From Mycobacterium kyorinense (lineage in GTDB: Bacteria > Actinomycetota > Actinomycetes > Mycobacteriales > Mycobacteriaceae): a stretch of 60,792 nucleotides of DNA. Under the pieces are notes generated by a model that was not told where the DNA came from, searched no databases, and saw nothing but the letters and a program-made list of their open reading frames with translations. Position numbers and translations under genes: made by a program. Position 1 is the first letter of the stretch, and every line of letters begins with the position of its first letter. The stretch is taken from contig NZ_LQPE01000072.1 of the NCBI RefSeq assembly GCF_002101735.1, positions 1-60,792 on the forward strand. Reading direction: 5' to 3'. This document shows, in pieces, positions 46,469 to 56,600 of the stretch.

Positions 46469-49027
46469 GTGGCTCTTCCCAACCTCACCCGTGACCAAGC
46501 AGTCGAACGCGCCGCGCTGATCACCGTCGACGGCTATCGGATCAGCCTGGACCTCACCGACGGCAACGGCGCACCCGGCGAGCGCACCTTCCGGTCGATC
46601 ACCACCGTCGAGTTCGACGCGCTGGCCGGCGCGGACACCTTCATCGACATCGCCGCCGAAAAGATTCGCAGCGCCACCCTCAACGGCCGCGACCTCGACG
46701 TGTCGGCATACGACGAGTCGACCGGCATCGCGCTGAGCGGCCTGGCCGAGCGCAACGTCGTGGTCGTCGACGCCGACTGCCGCTACACCAACACCGGCGA
46801 GGGACTGCACCGCTTCGTCGACCCCGTCGACGACGAGGTGTACCTGTACTCGCAGTTCGAAACCGCCGACGCCAAGCGGATGTTCGCCTGCTTCGACCAG
46901 CCCGACCTCAAGGCGACGTTCGACATCACCGTGACCGCCCCCGCGCACTGGCAGGTGGTCTCCAACGGGACCCCCGTCAGTAGCGACGGCGGTGTGCACA
47001 CGTTCGCCACCACACCGCGGATGAGCACCTACCTGGTGGCGCTAGTCGCCGGCCCGTACACCCGTTGGGACGACACGTACGCCGACGAGCACGGCGAGAT
47101 CCCGCTGGGCCTTTTCTGCCGGGCGTCGCTGGCGCAATACATGGACCCCGAGCGGCTTTTCACCGAAACCAAACAGGGATTCGGGTTCTACCACAAGCAC
47201 TTTGGCGTGCCCTACGCGTTCGGCAAGTACGACCAGCTGTTCGTGCCCGAATTCAACGCCGGCGCAATGGAAAACGCCGGAGCGGTCACCTTCGTCGAAG
47301 ACCTGGTGTTTCGCAGCAAGGTCACCCGTGCATCGTATGAGCGTCGCGCCGAAACGGTGCTGCATGAAATGGCGCACATGTGGTTCGGCGATCTGGTCAC
47401 GATGCGGTGGTGGGATGACCTGTGGCTCAACGAATCGTTCGCGACCTTCGCCTCGGTGCTGTGCCAAAGCGAAGCCACCGAGTACACCCGAGCATGGACG
47501 ACGTTCGCCAACGCCGAGAAGTCGTGGGCCTACCGGCAGGACCAGCTGCCGTCGACGCATCCGGTGGCTGCCGACATTCCCGACCTGGCCGCGGTCGAGG
47601 TGAACTTCGACGGGATCACCTATGCCAAAGGCGCTTCCGTTCTCAAACAGCTGGTTGCGTATGTCGGGTTGGAGCAATTCCTGGCCGGCCTGCGCGACTA
47701 CTTCCGCCAGCACGCCTTCGACAACGCGACGTTCGACGACCTGCTGAGCGCACTGGAAAAGGCTTCGGGCCGCGACCTTTCCGACTGGGGTCGGCAGTGG
47801 CTCAAGACCACCGGGCTGAACACGCTGCGCGCCGACTTCGACGTCGACGCCGACGGCCGGTTCACCCGGTTTGCGGTGGCGCAAAGTGGCGCCCAGCCGG
47901 GCGCCGGTGAGACCCGCGTGCACCGGCTCGCGGTCGGCATTTACGACGACGACGGCGCCGGACGGTTGGTTCGGGTGCATCGCGAAGAGCTCGACGTGGC
48001 CGGGCCGAGCACGGAAGTTCCTGCGCTGGTTGGTGTTTCGCGTGGACAACTGGTGCTGGTCAACGACGACGACCTGACCTATTGCTCGCTGCGGCTCGAC
48101 CCGGAGTCGCTGGGCACCGCTTTGCAACGGATTGCCGATATCGCCGAGCCGCTGCCGCGCACGCTGGTGTGGTCGGCGGCGTGGGAGATGACCCGCGAGG
48201 CCGAGTTCAAGGCGCGCGACTTTGTGGCGCTGGTGTCGCGCGGTGTCGTCGCCGAAACCGAAGTCGGTGTCGCGCAGCGGCTTTTGCTGCAGGCCCAGGC
48301 CGCATTGGGCTCCTACGCGGAGCCGGGCTGGGCCGCCGCGGAGGGCTGGCCGGCGTTCGCCGATCGGCTGCTGGAGTTGGCCCGCGGCGCGGATGCCGGT
48401 TCGGATCACCAGCTGGCGTTCGTCAATGCGCTGTGCTCGTCGGTGCTTTCCGAGCGGCACACTGACGTGCTGTCGGCGTTGCTCGACGGCGATCCCGCGC
48501 AGTCGGGACTGCCCGGCCTGGACGTCGACACCGATTTGCGCTGGCGCGTCGTCATCGCGCTGGCCAGAGCCGGTGTCGTCGACTCCGATGTCATCGACGC
48601 CGAGGTGCAGCGTGACCCGACGGCGGCCGGCAAGCGGCACGCCGCCCAAGCCTCGGCGGCCCGACCGCAGCCGGCGGTCAAGGAAGAGGCGTGGACGACG
48701 GTGGTCGAGGACGACACGCTGCCGAACGTCACCGGCCGCTCGATCATCGGCGGCATCGTCTCACCGGGACAGGCCGAGTTGCTCAAGCCCTTCACCGCGC
48801 GCTACTTCGCCGACATCCCCGGGGTGTGGGAGCGCCGGTCCAGCGAGGTCGCACAGACGGTGGTCATCGGTCTCTATCCGTCCTGGGACATCAGCGACGA
48901 CGGCGTCGCCGCCGCCGACGAATTCCTCGCCGACCCCGAGGTGCCACCGGCGTTACGGCGGCTGGTGCTCGAGGGCCAGGACGGCGTCAAGCGGGCGTTG
49001 CGGGCGCGTCGGTTCGACGCCTCCTAG
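46469..49027 (+). CDS. pepN: aminopeptidase N
   Basis: An M1 family zinc metallopeptidase of 852 residues, removing N-terminal residues from peptides. The exopeptidase motif is NAGAMENAG. The zinc motif HEMAHMWFGDL (HExxH), followed by the second Glu in LWLNESFA, is intact. Catalytic Tyr lies further on, and a helical C-terminal domain starts near 540. The start is GTG 46469 with GGAG upstream, just after the tandem repeat. Confidence 0.95.
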   Translation: MALPNLTRDQAVERAALITVDGYRISLDLTDGNGAPGERTFRSITTVEFDALAGADTFIDIAAEKIRSATLNGRDLDVSAYDESTGIALSGLAERNVVVVDADCRYTNTGEGLHRFVDPVDDEVYLYSQFETADAKRMFACFDQPDLKATFDITVTAPAHWQVVSNGTPVSSDGGVHTFATTPRMSTYLVALVAGPYTRWDDTYADEHGEIPLGLFCRASLAQYMDPERLFTETKQGFGFYHKHFGVPYAFGKYDQLFVPEFNAGAMENAGAVTFVEDLVFRSKVTRASYERRAETVLHEMAHMWFGDLVTMRWWDDLWLNESFATFASVLCQSEATEYTRAWTTFANAEKSWAYRQDQLPSTHPVAADIPDLAAVEVNFDGITYAKGASVLKQLVAYVGLEQFLAGLRDYFRQHAFDNATFDDLLSALEKASGRDLSDWGRQWLKTTGLNTLRADFDVDADGRFTRFAVAQSGAQPGAGETRVHRLAVGIYDDDGAGRLVRVHREELDVAGPSTEVPALVGVSRGQLVLVNDDDLTYCSLRLDPESLGTALQRIADIAEPLPRTLVWSAAWEMTREAEFKARDFVALVSRGVVAETEVGVAQRLLLQAQAALGSYAEPGWAAAEGWPAFADRLLELARGADAGSDHQLAFVNALCSSVLSERHTDVLSALLDGDPAQSGLPGLDVDTDLRWRVVIALARAGVVDSDVIDAEVQRDPTAAGKRHAAQASAARPQPAVKEEAWTTVVEDDTLPNVTGRSIIGGIVSPGQAELLKPFTARYFADIPGVWERRSSEVAQTVVIGLYPSWDISDDGVAAADEFLADPEVPPALRRLVLEGQDGVKRALRARRFDAS

Positions 49028-49028
49028 C

Positions 49029-49090
49029 CGCGAGCGTGCGTAAAACACGGTTTGTCATCGGCGTGTCGGCCGGGGACGCGCACGCTCGCG
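49029..49090. repeat. 62-bp intergenic element, copy 4
   Basis: Perfect 12-bp ends CGCGAGCGTGCG (49029-49040) and CGCACGCTCGCG (49079-49090), with the inner GCGTGTCGGCCGG conserved. It begins 1 nt after the pepN stop and ends 16 nt before the convergent gene's stop. Confidence 0.9.
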
Positions 49091-49106
49091 CCGAAGAAAA
49101 AGGCGG

Positions 49107-49583
49107 CTAGGCCGGTGAGATGCCGGAGCTGATCACGCGCACCGCGCTGACCAGCCCGTCGATCAGGTCACCGTCGGCGAACGCGGAGGCGGCCGCAGCC
49201 ACGCCCAGCGGCGCCGCCGATTCGGCGCCCCGGCCGCGAACCTGCGAGCCGTAGACCACCTCGATCGCGTGCTGGTCGGGCGAGACCGCGATCAGCACCG
49301 CGTCGTTCGGTGTCGGCACCTTGGCCAGGATTTCGCGGGCCCGGGCGGCTGTGTCGTCGCCCAGGTCGCCGATGTAGACGGCGAAGCGGGCCCCGGCTGC
49401 GCGCGACCCGTAGGTCAGCGCGTCGTCGAGAGCGACCAGGTCCTTGATCGGGAACGGGTAGTGCACCGAGACGTCGCCGGGCTCGGTGACGCCGGAGATG
49501 CGTCCGCTGGCGGTGACCACCCAGCCGTTGGGCAGCTCGGGCGGAGCGACCGTTGCAACCTCACCACTTGCCACTGGCGCCAC
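49107..49583 (-). CDS. DUF5130 (TPM-like) protein, probable respiratory supercomplex factor (Rv2468c-type)
   Basis: A 158-residue protein with a TPM-like domain ([20 protein letters not shown]) and a hydrophobic C-terminus. By position (pepN neighbour) and family it corresponds, as I recall, to the M. smegmatis protein named PRSAF1, found in cryo-EM structures of the bcc-aa3 supercomplex. That identity is from memory. The start is GTG 49583, overlapping the next gene by 23 nt. Confidence 0.75.
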   Translation of the reverse strand: MAPVASGEVATVAPPELPNGWVVTASGRISGVTEPGDVSVHYPFPIKDLVALDDALTYGSRAAGARFAVYIGDLGDDTAARAREILAKVPTPNDAVLIAVSPDQHAIEVVYGSQVRGRGAESAAPLGVAAAASAFADGDLIDGLVSAVRVISSGISPA

Positions 49584-49788
49584 CTCCCACGCTGAACTCG
49601 GCGGCGTCGTGGCCGTGGTGGCCGCCGATGTTTTCGTCGGTCGCGGCCCACAGGATCGGCGGGTGCGTCCACGGCTCGGACATCTTGTAGGTCGGCGGGT
49701 GGGCGCCCTTATGCGACCAGATCAGTGCCACCAGCACGAGAACCAGCAGCAGCGGGATTCCCACGAAGTAGAGGTGGATCTCCATCAT
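49561..49788 (-). CDS. ctaJ: small membrane protein, probable cytochrome aa3 accessory subunit CtaJ (Rv2468A-type)
   Basis: A 75-residue single-pass protein. The membrane helix is near residues 6-24 ([18 protein letters not shown]), followed by a soluble tail with [12 protein letters not shown] and a His-rich [11 protein letters not shown]. The position between DUF5130 and HNH genes and the fold match the small subunit found in the M. smegmatis supercomplex. Start ATG 49788; ATG 49785 and GTG 49794 are alternatives. It overlaps the downstream DUF5130 gene by 23 nt, so the two are expressed together. Confidence 0.7.
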   Translation of the reverse strand: MMEIHLYFVGIPLLLVLVLVALIWSHKGAHPPTYKMSEPWTHPPILWAATDENIGGHHGHDAAEFSVGGGASGKW

Positions 49789-49820
49789 GCTCACGACGCA
49801 AACCGTATCCCATCGCCGGG

Positions 49821-50456
49821 CTAGGCGGCCCCCTCACCCAGATACCTCGCCCAGGCCGGATCGAGTTCCTTGACCGTCGACAACAGCCGCCAATGCTGTC
49901 CCTTCGGCGACGTCGGCGCCAACCGCAGCGACCAGCCCAGCTCGGTCAGCAACCGGTCGCCCTTGCGGTGGTTGCAGGTCGAGCAGCACGCCACGCAGTT
50001 CTCCCAGGAGTGATCGCCGCCGCGGCTGCGGGGCACCACATGGTCGACGGTGTCGGCCTTGGCGCCGCAGTAGGCGCAGCAGAAGCGGTCGCGGTGCATC
50101 AGCGCCGCGCGGGTCATCGGGACGCGCGCCCGATACGGCACTCGCACGTAGGTGCGCAGCCGGATCACCGACGGCACCGCGATCGACCTGGTCGCCGAGT
50201 GGATGATCGGCCCGGCCGGATCGTCGTGCACCACGTCGGCCTTGCCGCAGATCAGCATGATGATCGCCCGTCGCATCGGCAGCGCGGTCAGCGGCTCGTA
50301 GGTGGAGTTCAGCAGCAGCACCCGCCGGCGATTCCAGATGGAACCCGTGTCGTGCTGGACGGAGGGACGACTGTCGACACTGTGCAGGCATGCACCGGTC
50401 GGGCTTGCCGCGGCACCCGGACTGCGGTGACCACGGCGTCTCTTATGCTGCGCCAT
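49821..50456 (-). CDS. HNH endonuclease domain protein (Rv2469c-type)
   Basis: A 211-residue protein. The C-terminal HNH domain has [37 protein letters not shown] (split here by an omitted stretch), with two CxxC zinc pairs and the HNH catalytic residues. The N-terminus is basic ([14 protein letters not shown]). The mid-region [13 protein letters not shown] is typical of chromosomal actinobacterial HNH proteins. Function unknown; it is probably DNA repair or processing rather than a mobile endonuclease, since it is syntenic across mycobacteria. Divergent from glbO. Confidence 0.85.
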   Translation of the reverse strand: MAQHKRRRGHRSPGAAASPTGACLHSVDSRPSVQHDTGSIWNRRRVLLLNSTYEPLTALPMRRAIIMLICGKADVVHDDPAGPIIHSATRSIAVPSVIRLRTYVRVPYRARVPMTRAALMHRDRFCCAYCGAKADTVDHVVPRSRGGDHSWENCVACCSTCNHRKGDRLLTELGWSLRLAPTSPKGQHWRLLSTVKELDPAWARYLGEGAA

Positions 50457-50590
50457 ACGTCCTCCGCCGAACAGTCCACCATGATTCGGCGCCGATCGCA
50501 TACCAAATTGGGCGGTGTGCGCTGGTCATTCCGGTGAACAACGGGTGCGGGCCACCGACCACCCGCCGCGATGCCCCACAATGGGAAGCG

Positions 50591-50989
50591 ATGGAACCAG
50601 TACAACAGCAGTCGTTTTACGACGCCGTCGGCGGCGCCGAGACCTTTCATGCCATCGTGTCGCGCTTCTACGAATTGGTGCCGCAGGACGAGATCCTGCG
50701 TGAGGTGTACCCCGAAGACGACCTGGCCGGCGCCGAGGAACGGTTGCGGATGTTCCTCGAGCAGTACTGGGGCGGCCCACGCACCTACTCCGAACGGCGC
50801 GGCCATCCCCGGCTGCGGATGCGTCACGTTCCGTTCCGGATCTCGCCGATCGAGCGCGACGCCTGGTTGCGCTGCATGCACATCGCGGTCGCGTCCATCG
50901 ACTCGCAGACCCTCGACGACGCACACCGCAAGGAACTGCTCGATTACCTGGAAATGGCCGCCCACTCGCTGGTCAACGCGCCGTTCTGA
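50591..50989 (+). CDS. glbO: truncated hemoglobin O (2/2 HbO)
   Basis: A 132-residue group II truncated hemoglobin binding O2/NO, proposed to aid respiration or peroxide handling. The heme ligand is His79 and the distal residues are Tyr27 (B10), Tyr40 (CD1) and Trp92 (G8), all in place relative to M. tuberculosis GlbO. ATG 50591 with GGGAAG upstream. The stop overlaps the aglA ATG by one base (TGATG). Confidence 0.95.
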   Translation: MEPVQQQSFYDAVGGAETFHAIVSRFYELVPQDEILREVYPEDDLAGAEERLRMFLEQYWGGPRTYSERRGHPRLRMRHVPFRISPIERDAWLRCMHIAVASIDSQTLDDAHRKELLDYLEMAAHSLVNAPF

Positions 50990-52554
50990 TGAGCGACCCG
51001 TGGTGGGCGGATGCCGTCTTCTACCAGGTCTATCCCCGCTCCTTCGCCGACAGCAACGGCGACGGCGTCGGCGACCTGGACGGGGTGACGGCCCGGCTGG
51101 ACTACCTGGTGCAGCTGGGCGTCGACGCGATCTGGATCAACCCGGTCACCGTGTCGCCGATGGCCGACCACGGCTACGACGTCGCCGATCCGCGCGACGT
51201 CGACCCGCTGTTCGGCGGGCTGGCCGCCCTCGAGCGGTTGATCGCCGCGGCGCACGACCGCGGCATCAAGATCACCATGGACCTGGTGCCCAACCACACC
51301 AGCTCGCAGCACCCGTGGTTTGCCGCCGCGCTGGCCGCCGGCCCGGGCACCGACGCCCGCGAGCGCTACATCTTCCGCGACGGCCGCGGTCCCGGCGGCG
51401 AGCAGCCGCCGAACAACTGGGAGTCGGTGTTCGGCGGGCCGGCCTGGACCCGCGTCGTCGAACCGGACGGCAATCCGGGCCAGTGGTATCTGCACCTGTT
51501 CGACGCCGAGCAGCCCGACCTGAACTGGGACAACCCGGAGGTTTTCGACGATTTCGAGAAGACGCTGCGGTTCTGGCTGGAACGCGGGGTGGACGGGTTT
51601 CGGATCGACGTCGCGCACGGGATGGCCAAGCCGCCGGACCTGCCGGACATGCAGTCGGTCGAGCACAACCGGATGCTGCGCAACAAAGACGACGATCCGC
51701 GGTTCAACCACGCCGGCGTGCACGCGATTCACCGCGACATCCGCCGGGTCGTCGACGACTATCCGGGCGCGGTGACCATCGGCGAGGTGTGGGTCTACGA
51801 CAACGCCCGCTGGGCGGAGTACCTGCGACCCGACGAGTTGCACCTCGGCTTCAATTTCCGGTTGGTGCAGGCCCGTTTCGGCGCCGCCACAATCCGTGAC
51901 GCGATCGAGAACTCACTGGCCGCCGCGGCGATCGAAAATGCCACGCCCACTTGGACTTTGTCCAATCACGACGTCGACCGCGAGGTCACCCGTTATGGCG
52001 GCGGTACGGTGGGGCTCGCCAGGGCACGGGCGATGGCGATGGTGATGCTGGCGCTGCCCGGTGCGGCGTTCATCTACAACGGCGAAGAACTCGGCCTGCC
52101 CAACGTGGAGCTACCCGACGAGGTCTTGCAGGATCCGACGTGGGAGCGCTCCGGACACACCGAACGAGGACGCGACGGGTGCCGCGTTCCGCTGCCATGG
52201 TCCGGCGACACTCCCCCGTTCGGCTTTTCGACCGCCGCTGACACCTGGTTGCCGATGCCGCCGGAGTGGGCAGCGCTGACCGTCGAGAAGCAGCTCGCTG
52301 ACCCCGGCTCGACGTTGTCGTTCTTCCGTCAGGCGCTCGAATTACGAAGGCAGCGTGACGAATTCGCCGGTAGTGAGATCGTCTGGCTGGGCGCGCCGCG
52401 TGGTGTGTTGATGTTCGAGCGGTCCGGCGGGCTGGTGTGCGTGCTCAACGCCGGCAAGCGACCCGCGCGACTGCCGAGCGGTGAACTATTGCTGGCCGGC
52501 GCGCCGGTGGCCGACGGCCTCTTGCCGCCGAACGCCGCGGCCTGGCTGGTGTAG
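50989..52554 (+). CDS. aglA: alpha-glucosidase, GH13 family
   Basis: A 521-residue oligo-1,6-glucosidase/maltase-type enzyme. Conserved GH13 regions are DLVPNHTS, GFRIDVAHG (nucleophile Asp), IGEVWVYD (acid/base Glu) and LSNHDVDR (transition-state Asp). No signal peptide. It is coupled to glbO by TGATG. Its TAG stop lies within a 12-bp palindrome shared with the convergent gene. Confidence 0.93.
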   Translation: MSDPWWADAVFYQVYPRSFADSNGDGVGDLDGVTARLDYLVQLGVDAIWINPVTVSPMADHGYDVADPRDVDPLFGGLAALERLIAAAHDRGIKITMDLVPNHTSSQHPWFAAALAAGPGTDARERYIFRDGRGPGGEQPPNNWESVFGGPAWTRVVEPDGNPGQWYLHLFDAEQPDLNWDNPEVFDDFEKTLRFWLERGVDGFRIDVAHGMAKPPDLPDMQSVEHNRMLRNKDDDPRFNHAGVHAIHRDIRRVVDDYPGAVTIGEVWVYDNARWAEYLRPDELHLGFNFRLVQARFGAATIRDAIENSLAAAAIENATPTWTLSNHDVDREVTRYGGGTVGLARARAMAMVMLALPGAAFIYNGEELGLPNVELPDEVLQDPTWERSGHTERGRDGCRVPLPWSGDTPPFGFSTAADTWLPMPPEWAALTVEKQLADPGSTLSFFRQALELRRQRDEFAGSEIVWLGAPRGVLMFERSGGLVCVLNAGKRPARLPSGELLLAGAPVADGLLPPNAAAWLV

Positions 52555-52556
52555 CG

Positions 52557-53204
52557 CTACAACAGCACGCGGCGGCGATACACCGAGCCGAAGCGGGCGT
52601 CGATGCGTAACCAGGTCGGCAAGATCCGGACCCGGACGATTTCGTCGGCGTCGACGGCCTCCGGTGACTGTGGCAGGAAACCCATTGCGGTAAGGGCGAA
52701 TACACAGCGCATCGGAACGCCGACGCTGACGTCGGCCGAGCTGACCCGCACCACTTCCTGGTCGAGCAGCGACGCCGGCGGGCCGTGGGCGCTGCCGTGC
52801 TCCTTGGCCAACGCCGCGCCGCGCTGCGCCAAATCCAGCATCAGGCGCGCCGGCACGTCGTCGAGGTGGGTGAACCCGGTGTCCGGCGGCAGCGCGCCGC
52901 GCCACGCGGAATCCATCGGGAAGCCGGGGTCGACGTAGCCGGCGCTGTCCATCACCGAGAGCCCGCGCGCCAATTGGTCTGCGCCCACGGACAAATCGGC
53001 GGGTCGCAGGCTGCCGGCCACCACCCTGCTGGCCAGCACGTCGAAACCCGTGGCCACCCACGCGGTCAGCACTTGATCGGAGCGGGCGCGCAGCCGGATC
53101 ACCGCGGCGTCGTCCAGCCGCAACGCCCGCTCGACGAATGCGGCCAGATCGCCGCGCTGGGTGGCATCACCCAGCCACAGTCCCCGTTCGGTTACCGTTG
53201 CCAC
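52557..53204 (-). CDS. conserved hypothetical protein (Rv2474c-type)
   Basis: A 215-residue protein that I cannot place in a characterised family. It starts [18 protein letters not shown], has a helical N-half, and ends in strands (VRVRILPTWLRIDARFGSVY). The GTG 53204 start overlaps the end of the upstream thioesterase by 13 nt, so it is the last gene of the gdh transcript. No signal or membrane segment. The context suggests a cytoplasmic role tied to gdh/thioesterase, but this is only by linkage. Confidence 0.75.
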   Translation of the reverse strand: MATVTERGLWLGDATQRGDLAAFVERALRLDDAAVIRLRARSDQVLTAWVATGFDVLASRVVAGSLRPADLSVGADQLARGLSVMDSAGYVDPGFPMDSAWRGALPPDTGFTHLDDVPARLMLDLAQRGAALAKEHGSAHGPPASLLDQEVVRVSSADVSVGVPMRCVFALTAMGFLPQSPEAVDADEIVRVRILPTWLRIDARFGSVYRRRVLL

Positions 53205-53605
53205 CGCTGCAGATATTCCCGGTGCGCCGGCGTGAGCCGCACCAGCCGCTGTTCGTCGATATGGACTGCGGCCAGCTGTGTTTCGGCGATCACGGCCGGT
53301 TTGGACGCCGGATCGGCGTTGACCGAGCGCACCTCGTAGCCGATGGTGAAATCCACCGCGCGCAACCGCTTCACCCACATGGTCACCTGCAGCGGCGAAT
53401 CCGCCAGTCGCAGCTGGTCTTTGTAGGTCACCCGCACGTCGGCGATCAACAGGCCGATCGTGGTGATGTCGGCGCCGAAAGGTTCGCGCAGGAACGGGAC
53501 GCGGGCTTCTTCGAGAATCGTGACCATGGTCGCGTGGTTGATGTGCTGGTACATGTCGATGTCCGACCAGCGCACCGGAACTGGCGCGACGAATCCTGTG
53601 CTCAC
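53192..53605 (-). CDS. hotdog-fold acyl-CoA thioesterase (Rv2475c-type)
   Basis: A 137-residue 4-hydroxybenzoyl-CoA thioesterase-like protein. The signature is [18 protein letters not shown] (10-27), with the catalytic Asp near 15-17, then LEEAR. It hydrolyses acyl-CoA thioesters of unknown chain type. The start is GTG 53605, coupled to gdh by GTGA. Confidence 0.88.
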   Translation of the reverse strand: MSTGFVAPVPVRWSDIDMYQHINHATMVTILEEARVPFLREPFGADITTIGLLIADVRVTYKDQLRLADSPLQVTMWVKRLRAVDFTIGYEVRSVNADPASKPAVIAETQLAAVHIDEQRLVRLTPAHREYLQRWQR

Positions 53606-56600
53606 CCTGACGATCCCCGTCCGCTCGTCCGTGTCATGCGCCGAATCTGGCGGGCTGCCACCGACAATGTCGCCAGATCCTTCTGCCCGCTCTCGTAGAT
53701 CTCGGTGAGCGTCCGGCGCGCCCGCTCGACCCGTGACGCGCTGGTGTGTTCCCATTCGGCGATCTTCTCTTCCCCACTTTCATCCGGCTCGCCTACGGCC
53801 AGCACGTCGAAACACAACGCCCGCAACGACGCGTAGATGTCGTCGCGAATAGCCAACCGGGCCAACGAATGCCAACGGTCCGTGCGCGGCAGTTCGGACA
53901 CCGCGGTCAGCAGCCCGTCGGTACCCAGCCGGTCCATCAGCGCGAAATACGTGTCGGCGACCTCGGCGGCGTCGCGTTCGTCGATGTCGGCGATGTCGAT
54001 GATGTCCAGCAGGCTATAACGGTACAGCCCGGTCGCCACCATGTAGGCCAGCTCCTCGGATGCGCCCTGCGAAACGAATTCGCCGGCTTCCTTTTCCACG
54101 ATCGCCTTGTCGTCACCACGCAGCCACTCCGACATCCGCGGCGTCAGCTCCTGCACCTTCTTGGCGAATCGGTTGATCTCGGCGCCGACCGCCAGCGGCT
54201 GGGGACGGTAGTTGAGCAGCCAGCGTCCGGCGCGGTCGATCAGCCGGCGAGTGTCCAGCGTCATGCGGTCGGACAGCGTGACAGCCACGTCCGCGTCACG
54301 GATCTGCCGCCATATCTCCCCGACTCCGAAAATTGCATCGGTGGCAACGTAGGTGCGCACGGCGTCGACCTGGCCCACCCCGACGTCCTCGGTGATCCGG
54401 TAGGCGTAGGTGATCCCGCTGGTGTCAACCACGTCGTTGACCAGCATGGTGGTGACGATCTCGCGGCGCAGTTGGTGCGAGCGGATTTCGCTGCCGAATC
54501 GCTGCCGCAGCACCGACGGGAAGTACCTGGGCAACCTGGCCGCGAACACTTCCTGGTCCGGCAGGTCGGTAGCCAGCAGTTCGTCTTTGAGCCCGAGTTT
54601 GACGTGCGCCATCAGCGTGGCGAGTTCGGGTGAAGTCAGCCCGAGGCCGGCCTCGGTGCGCCGGTGAATCTCCTTCTCCGACGGCAGCGCTTCGAGTTCC
54701 CGGTTGAGCCCGCGTTCGGCGACCAGGTAGCGGATCTGGTCGGCGTGCACCGGCAGCAGGCTTGCGGCGTTGGCCCGGCTGGTGCCCATCAGATCGTTCT
54801 GGTCGACGTTGTCGGCCAACACCAATTCGGCGACCTCGTCGGTCATCGATTCCAGCAGCCAGGTGCGCTCGTCGGGCTTGACCTTGCCGGCGGTGACCAG
54901 CGCGTCGATCAGGATCTTGATGTTGACCTCATGATCGGAGCAGTCCACGCCGGCCGAGTTGTCCAGAGCGTCGGTGTTGATCCGGCCGCCGCACAGATCG
55001 AATTCGACGCGGCCCAGCGACGTGACACCGAGGTTGCCGCCCTCGGCAATCACCTTGGCGCGCACCTGGTTTGCGTTGACCCGTACCGCATCGTTGGCGC
55101 GGTCGCCCACGTCGACGTCGGATTCGGTTTCGGCCTTGATGTAGGTGCCGATTCCGCCGTTGTACAGCAGGTCCACCGGTGCTTTGAGGATGGCGCGCAC
55201 CAGGTTGGGCGGCGCCATCTCGGCGACGTCGTCGTCGATGCCCAGCGCGGCGCGGACCTGCTCGCTGATCGGGATGGCCTTGTGCTCGCGGCTGAATACC
55301 CCGCCGCCCTCGCTGATCAGCGACGTGTCGTAGTCGTCCCAGCTCGAGCGCGGGAGTTCGAACAGCCGCTTGCGTTCTTCCCACGAGCGGGCGGCGTCGG
55401 GATCCGGGTCGAGGAAGATGTGCCGGTGGTCGAAGGCGGCCAGCAGCCGAATGTGCTTGGACAGCAACATGCCGTTGCCGAACACGTCGCCGCTCATGTC
55501 GCCGATGCCGACGACGGTGAAGTCCTCACTTTGGGTGTCGACGCCCATTTCGCGGAAGTGCCGCTTAACGGCTTCCCACGCGCCGCGGGCGGTGATACCC
55601 ATCGCCTTGTGGTCGTAGCCCACCGAGCCGCCGGAGGCGAACGCGTCGCCCAGCCAGAAGTTATAGGACTTGGCGACGTCGTTGGCGATGTCGGAGAACG
55701 CAGCGGTGCCCTTGTCGGCGGCCACCACCAGATAGGCGTCGTCCCCGTCGCGGCGCACCACCTCGGGCGGGGCGCTGACCTCGCCGGTGGTGTGGTCGAC
55801 GTTGTCGGTGATTTCCAGCAGCCCGGAGATGAACAGCTGGTAGCAGGAGATGCCCTCCTCGCGGGCGGCGTCGCGGTCGGTGGCGGCGTCACCGGTCGGC
55901 AGCGGCGGGCGCTTGACGACGAACCCGCCCTTGGCGCCGACCGGCACGATGACGGCGTTCTTCACCGCCTGCGCCTTGACCAGGCCCAGGATCTCGGTGC
56001 GGAAGTCGTCCCGGCGGTCCGACCAGCGCAGCCCGCCGCGGGCGACGTGACCGAAGCGCAAGTGCACACCCTCGACACGGGGCGAGTACACGAAGATCTC
56101 GAACTTGGGCCGCGGCAGCGGCAGCTCGTCGACCAGTTGGGCGTCCAGCTTGAACGACAGCACGTTTTTAGCCCGCACCGAATCTTCGTGTGTCACAAAG
56201 TAATTGGTGCGCAGTGTGGCCTGGATCAGCGACGCGAAAGCCCGCAGGATCCGGTCGGTGTCCAGGCTCTGCAGCGCGTCGATGTCCTCGGTGACGGCGG
56301 CGGCCGCCGCTTGCGCGTCGCGACTCTTGGACGTGCCAGACGGCTCGAACAGCGCCTCGAAGAGCGCCACCAACGCCGCGGCGGTGTGCGGGTTCTCATT
56401 GAGCACCGATTCGATGTGGGTCTGGCTGTAGGGAAAAGCCGCCTGCCGCAAGTACTTCGCGTAGGCGCGCAGCACCTCGACCTGTTGCCATGTGAGGTCT
56501 GCCCGCAGCACCAGCTCGTTGAACCGGTCGATCTCCACGCGGCCCTGCCAGATTGCGGTCACCGCGTCGGCGAACCGCTGCGCGGCGGCTTCCCGCTCAG

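Noticed and set aside
49821..50456. HNH protein as a homing endonuclease or phage element
   Set aside because: It lies in a conserved chromosomal order with no intron, intein or phage genes.
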